Source of the DNA: Hymenobacter cyanobacteriorum
Lineage (GTDB): Bacteria > Bacteroidota > Bacteroidia > Cytophagales > Hymenobacteraceae
Direction of reading: 5' to 3'
DNA length: 64,000 bases
Assembly: GCF_022631375.1 (NCBI RefSeq)
Contig: NZ_JALBGC010000001.1
Span: 186,001-250,000, forward strand
Each line of letters opens with the position of its first letter. Position 1 is the first letter of the stretch. The translations under genes and the position numbers were made by a program. Below, piece by piece: positions 61,321 through 64,000 of this stretch. Under the pieces are notes generated by a model. That model was not told the DNA's origin. It worked only from the letters and a program-made list of their open reading frames with translations, and did not search any database.

Positions 61321-61992
61321 TTAATTATTCACCAATGTATCAATCTGAATTGATTGCAAAATGGTGTAGGCGCGTTTTCTAAAATTTCGACTGTCTTTAT
61401 TTTTACACTCAAATGCGAAAGATAGATTCCACCGTTTGCCGCCTTGCACAAATTCAGTACGTGCGCCCAATTGTTCATACGGTTCGCAGAACAGATGTCC
61501 CGGTCCTCTACGGCTACTAATCACGAACTGAAGCCCGTTTATCCTTTCAATCTTTTTTTCTCGCCACAACGATTTTGTTTTACAGATGATGCTATCCCGT
61601 TTATCAATCTTGCGAGCTATTTCATCTAATCCTTCTACCGTCCACAGACCATCACCATAAATTTGCTGGGCCGCTATCGTTAATCTATCCAATGTATCCT
61701 TACAAAAACCATCCTCCTTTTTGAAAAAACCGCTTTCCCGAATTAAACATCCTTTCGAATTGGTAAACCGGTACTTTGCAATGTCCGAGCCGATATTATC
61801 TGACCTATCAATCCAAGTCAATAAAGTATCGTATTCAGTTGGCACTATTAATTTAAGTACGCAATGCGGAAAAGGATGATACCTATCTTGGTTAAAAATA
61901 ACACGCCGCTGAATGAAACCCATCGGAATTTTAGATTCATGGCTTGAACAAGCGGATATACAGAATAATAAGACCGTTGCTAAAATTCGCAT
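61321..61992 (-). CDS. AT-rich lipoprotein of unknown function
   Basis: A 223-residue protein with lipobox ISAC (Cys at 15). The rest is soluble, with five or more Cys (HCVLKL, GCLIRES, GFCKDT, IICKTK, FECKNKD) that could form disulfides in the periplasm. It is clearly more AT-rich than the window and next to the MntA/HepT genes, hinting at a transferred or fast-evolving segment. It resembles in style the AT-rich lipoprotein at 8147, without clear homology. No family recognised. Confidence 0.7.
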   Translation of the reverse strand: MRILATVLLFCISACSSHESKIPMGFIQRRVIFNQDRYHPFPHCVLKLIVPTEYDTLLTWIDRSDNIGSDIAKYRFTNSKGCLIRESGFFKKEDGFCKDTLDRLTIAAQQIYGDGLWTVEGLDEIARKIDKRDSIICKTKSLWREKKIERINGLQFVISSRRGPGHLFCEPYEQLGARTEFVQGGKRWNLSFAFECKNKDSRNFRKRAYTILQSIQIDTLVNN

Positions 61993-62152
61993 AACTTGGT
62001 TTTTTACCCAGTGAATTCACTCCCTCGCTACTGAAACTAATGCAGCCCTAAGCTACTCCAGTTTCTCAAGAAGCCGCTACTGGGAGCGGGCGGCAGGCGG
62101 GCCGGAGCTGCGAAAAGCGGCTGCCAGCGGCCGGCGCTACCGCAGAGGGCAC

Positions 62153-62185
62153 AAAAAAACGCCAGGCCGTGCGGCCTGGCGTTTT
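62153..62185 (-). terminator. Rho-independent terminator
   Basis: AAAACGCCAGGCC / GGCCTGGCGTTTT hairpin followed in the minus direction by seven Ts, 26 bases beyond the stop at 62211. Confidence 0.88.
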
Positions 62186-62210
62186 CGGTTTGGCAGTTTT
62201 TAGCAGCGAG

Positions 62211-62936
62211 CTATTTCAGCTGGATGCCTTGGGCGGCCATAGCTGCTTCCGTTTTGGCGTGGTTAGCCAGGTACTCGGCGTGCTGGGCCTCGGTGCGCTG
62301 GCTGCCCAGGCTGGCGAAGTGCTCGCGCAGCTTGTCGGCGGGCATATCGGCGCCGTAGGACGGGGTGCCGGGCTGCTGGCGCCACGACTCGTGCAGGGTG
62401 CCGTCGTCGACAGCGTCGAAGCCCAGCTCTTCTACCAGGGCCATTACTTTCTGCTTGGCGGCGGCATCGTCGCCGGCCACGGGCAGCGAGATGCGGCCGG
62501 GCGTGCCGGCGGCCACGCCTTTGTTCTGCAGGTGGTCGGCGTAGATGTTGTTGAACACCTTCACCACCGGGCGGCCCAGGTGCTGCTGCACCCACTCGCT
62601 TTCGGTGAGGTCACCGGTTTCGAGCTCGGCGATTTTGCCGTCGCGCAGCATGGGGTAGTAATTGCTCGTGTCGATGACGGGCACGCTGGCGGGCACCCCG
62701 GCGAACAGGTCTTTGGGCAGGTCGGGGATGTTCTTCAGCGGGATGGTGACCACGACGATGTCGCCGTGCTTGGCCGCTTCCTCGGCCGTAACGGGCGTCG
62801 CGCCGGTTTTCTGGGCCACGTCGCCCAGGGTTTCGGGGCCGCGCGAGTTGGCGATTTTAACCGAGTGGCCGAGGCTGACGAGCCGCACGGCAAGGGCGCT
62901 GCCGATGTGGCCGGCGCCGATGATTCCAATGTTCAT
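62211..62936 (-). CDS. NAD(P)-binding reductase, F420-dependent NADP reductase-like
   Basis: A 241-residue protein with the Rossmann motif GIIGAGHIGSALAVRL at 4-19, SRGPETLGDVA following it and a cis-type region VIDTSNYYPML. This is the NADPH-dependent F420 reductase (coenzyme F420-0 oxidoreductase-like) superfamily, common in organisms without F420; the true substrate is unknown. The ATG at 62936 is chosen since the upstream extension shows no coding character. In the 219 bases upstream I see no feature. Confidence 0.82.
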   Translation of the reverse strand: MNIGIIGAGHIGSALAVRLVSLGHSVKIANSRGPETLGDVAQKTGATPVTAEEAAKHGDIVVVTIPLKNIPDLPKDLFAGVPASVPVIDTSNYYPMLRDGKIAELETGDLTESEWVQQHLGRPVVKVFNNIYADHLQNKGVAAGTPGRISLPVAGDDAAAKQKVMALVEELGFDAVDDGTLHESWRQQPGTPSYGADMPADKLREHFASLGSQRTEAQHAEYLANHAKTEAAMAAQGIQLK

Positions 62937-63155
62937 GGTGTGAATGTTTAGCGTGTGGAGCGGCGGCGAATTGCTGCCGCAGGTAGCTAAACAGTCTCGT
63001 ACGTGCGTTTGCTTTTTTCGACGGCTAGCTTCCGGGGCAAGCCATTGAGGCAAGCTGGCAATCAGCTGCTTTCGGCAGTGCAGTTTTTCTCGCCCAGCGC
63101 TAGCAGGGGCTGAAAAGCTCCACCTCCTGCAACCGGCCGTTCTGGAACAGCAGGT

Positions 63156-63731
63156 TTAAGGATTCATCCACCCCTCACCTTTGAAGATAAACGGCAGGCT
63201 CATGACCTCACCCGTCCGGCCGGGGCCGGCTGGCTCGTCGGCCTGTTTGGCCGATTCCGGGTAGAGGCGGCGCACGGCTTCCAGCGTAGTATTTTTATCG
63301 AGCACCAGCTTGCCGAGCCGGGCCTTAAACCGGCCCGTCGTCACGTCGAAGCTGCACAGAACGGCCTGGGTGCCGCTCACCTCATACATCGTTTTGCCAT
63401 AATACCAGGAGTCGCCGTCGGGTGCATCCATTGGAATGTTGGCCAGGCGGCTGCCGCATTCTACGGCTCCTTTGGCGATGCTATCGGGGCGGCCCAGTTG
63501 GCGGGTGAACTCCTTGGTGGTCAGCTGGCTATCGGGCAGGCCGCTGATGCTGAACGTAGCGGCGTCGGCGTACTCGGGGTTGGCGGGTGCCTTTGGGGCG
63601 GCTGGCAGAGGTGTAGAGGCTGTTGTGCTGGTTGTGGCGGGGGCCGCGCTGGGGGTGGCCGGCGTGGTAGGGTTGCTTTGGCAGGCAGCCAAGCCGAGGA
63701 AGACGGGGGCTAGCCGGGAAAGGATTTTCAT
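63156..63731 (-). CDS. Lipoprotein of unknown function
   Basis: A 191-residue protein with lipobox GLAAC (Cys at 17) and a Thr/Pro/Ala-rich linker (~18-50). A globular domain of ~140 residues follows (FSISGLPDSQLTTKEFTRQL, DSWYYGKTMYEVSG, ARLGKLVLDKNTTLEAVRRL) ending KGEGWMNP. The start at 63731 begins the lipoprotein signal; the upstream open frame reads through the adjacent repeat. No named family recognised. Confidence 0.72.
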   Translation of the reverse strand: MKILSRLAPVFLGLAACQSNPTTPATPSAAPATTSTTASTPLPAAPKAPANPEYADAATFSISGLPDSQLTTKEFTRQLGRPDSIAKGAVECGSRLANIPMDAPDGDSWYYGKTMYEVSGTQAVLCSFDVTTGRFKARLGKLVLDKNTTLEAVRRLYPESAKQADEPAGPGRTGEVMSLPFIFKGEGWMNP

Positions 63732-63761
63732 TAGCGGTTGGGGGTAGTTAATTGTTGACGT

Positions 63762-63859
63762 GAACGTCATGCTGAGCGCAGCCGAAGCAGCTCTACCGCG
63801 CAAGTAATCAATTTTGCTTTTGCGGTAGAGCTGCTTCGGCTACGCTCAGCATGACGTTC
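63762..63859. repeat. Palindromic intergenic repeat, copy 13
   Basis: GAACGTCATGCTGAGCGCAG ... GCTCAGCATGACGTTC, in which both arms carry the AGCAGCTCTACCGC variant. The right arm has one TACGCTC change. It lies between the lipoprotein gene and the end of the urocanate hydratase gene. Confidence 0.92.
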
Positions 63860-63892
63860 ATTTTTCTTGGCGATTCTAGGCTCTGCCCGCTC

Positions 63893-64000
63893 CTACCGCA
63901 GCCCCGGAATCTTGGCGCCGCGCTCGCGGGCCACGTCCTGGGCCAGCTCGTAGCCGGCGTCGGCGTGGCGGAAGATGCCCATGCCGGGGTCGGTGGTGAG
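63893..64000 (-). CDS. hutU: Urocanate hydratase, C-terminal end (partial)
   Basis: Only the last 35 residues are in the window: [20 protein letters not shown] then [15 protein letters not shown]. The [14 protein letters not shown] stretch is the typical end of urocanase, the second enzyme of histidine degradation (urocanate to imidazolone propionate). The rest of the gene continues past 64000. Confidence 0.82.
   Translation of the reverse strand, partial: LTTDPGMGIFRHADAGYELAQDVARERGAKIPGLR

Overview
The window is GC-rich chromosomal DNA from a Bacteroidota bacterium, most probably Hymenobacter or a close relative (Cytophagales, Hymenobacteraceae). This rests on a gliding-motility gldC gene, a DUF3078 protein, Bacteroidetes-type -7 boxes (TAnnTTTG) without Shine-Dalgarno motifs, the SRP RNA form, many secreted proteins and lipoproteins, and BLUF photoreceptors. 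It is ordinary chromosome with mostly monocistronic genes on both strands. I see no phage, plasmid, transposase, integrase or CRISPR array.

Layout. 1-4.7 kb: end of dnaN, gldC, a secreted protein, dcd, a membrane protein and hemL. 4.8-16 kb: a TPR/LppC-like lipoprotein-type receptor, DUF1361 and DUF1810 proteins, a ~1000-residue M1 peptidase, dgt, a class I amidotransferase and guaA. 16.1-24.4 kb: SRP RNA (ffs) with its own promoter, a transaldolase, a small protein plus ftsE, an ankyrin protein, a surface-sugar trio (GT2, DegT aminotransferase, Gfo/Idh dehydrogenase), secreted proteins and a divergent BLUF protein. 24.5-32.4 kb: an AddB-like Fe-S nuclease, a yeast-type cytosine deaminase, a structured 435-base gap, a TetR regulator, a CLC transporter and a BaiN-like flavoprotein. 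32.5-40.5 kb: a predicted diadenylate cyclase with a large N-terminal region beside a PAS hybrid histidine kinase, tRNA-Ser(GGA), ansA, mqo and a canonical BLUF protein. 40.6-56 kb: a tricorn-type protease, two SDRs, GNAT, pncA, PAP2, DUF1624, a Cys/His lipoprotein, Zn-phospholipase C, TPM, TlpA, a Kv-type channel and an alpha/beta hydrolase. 56-64 kb: a GH63 glycosidase, a second PAP2, a small Cys-rich protein, a MntA/HepT toxin-antitoxin pair, lipoproteins, an NADP-binding reductase and the end of urocanate hydratase.

Functional themes. Nucleotide metabolism (dcd, dgt, guaA, cytosine deaminase, pncA), envelope biology (PAP2 pair, phospholipase C, secreted peptidases, sugar genes) and signalling (two BLUF proteins, a predicted DAC, a hybrid kinase). 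The most striking non-coding feature is a family of 13 long palindromic intergenic repeats. Every copy lies beyond the 3' end of at least one gene, and none lies in any of the 12 divergent gaps. At least five other palindrome classes also occur. The clearest biological leads are the divergent DAC protein, the paired BLUF proteins (one lacking the key Trp), the MntA/HepT pair and the repeat system.
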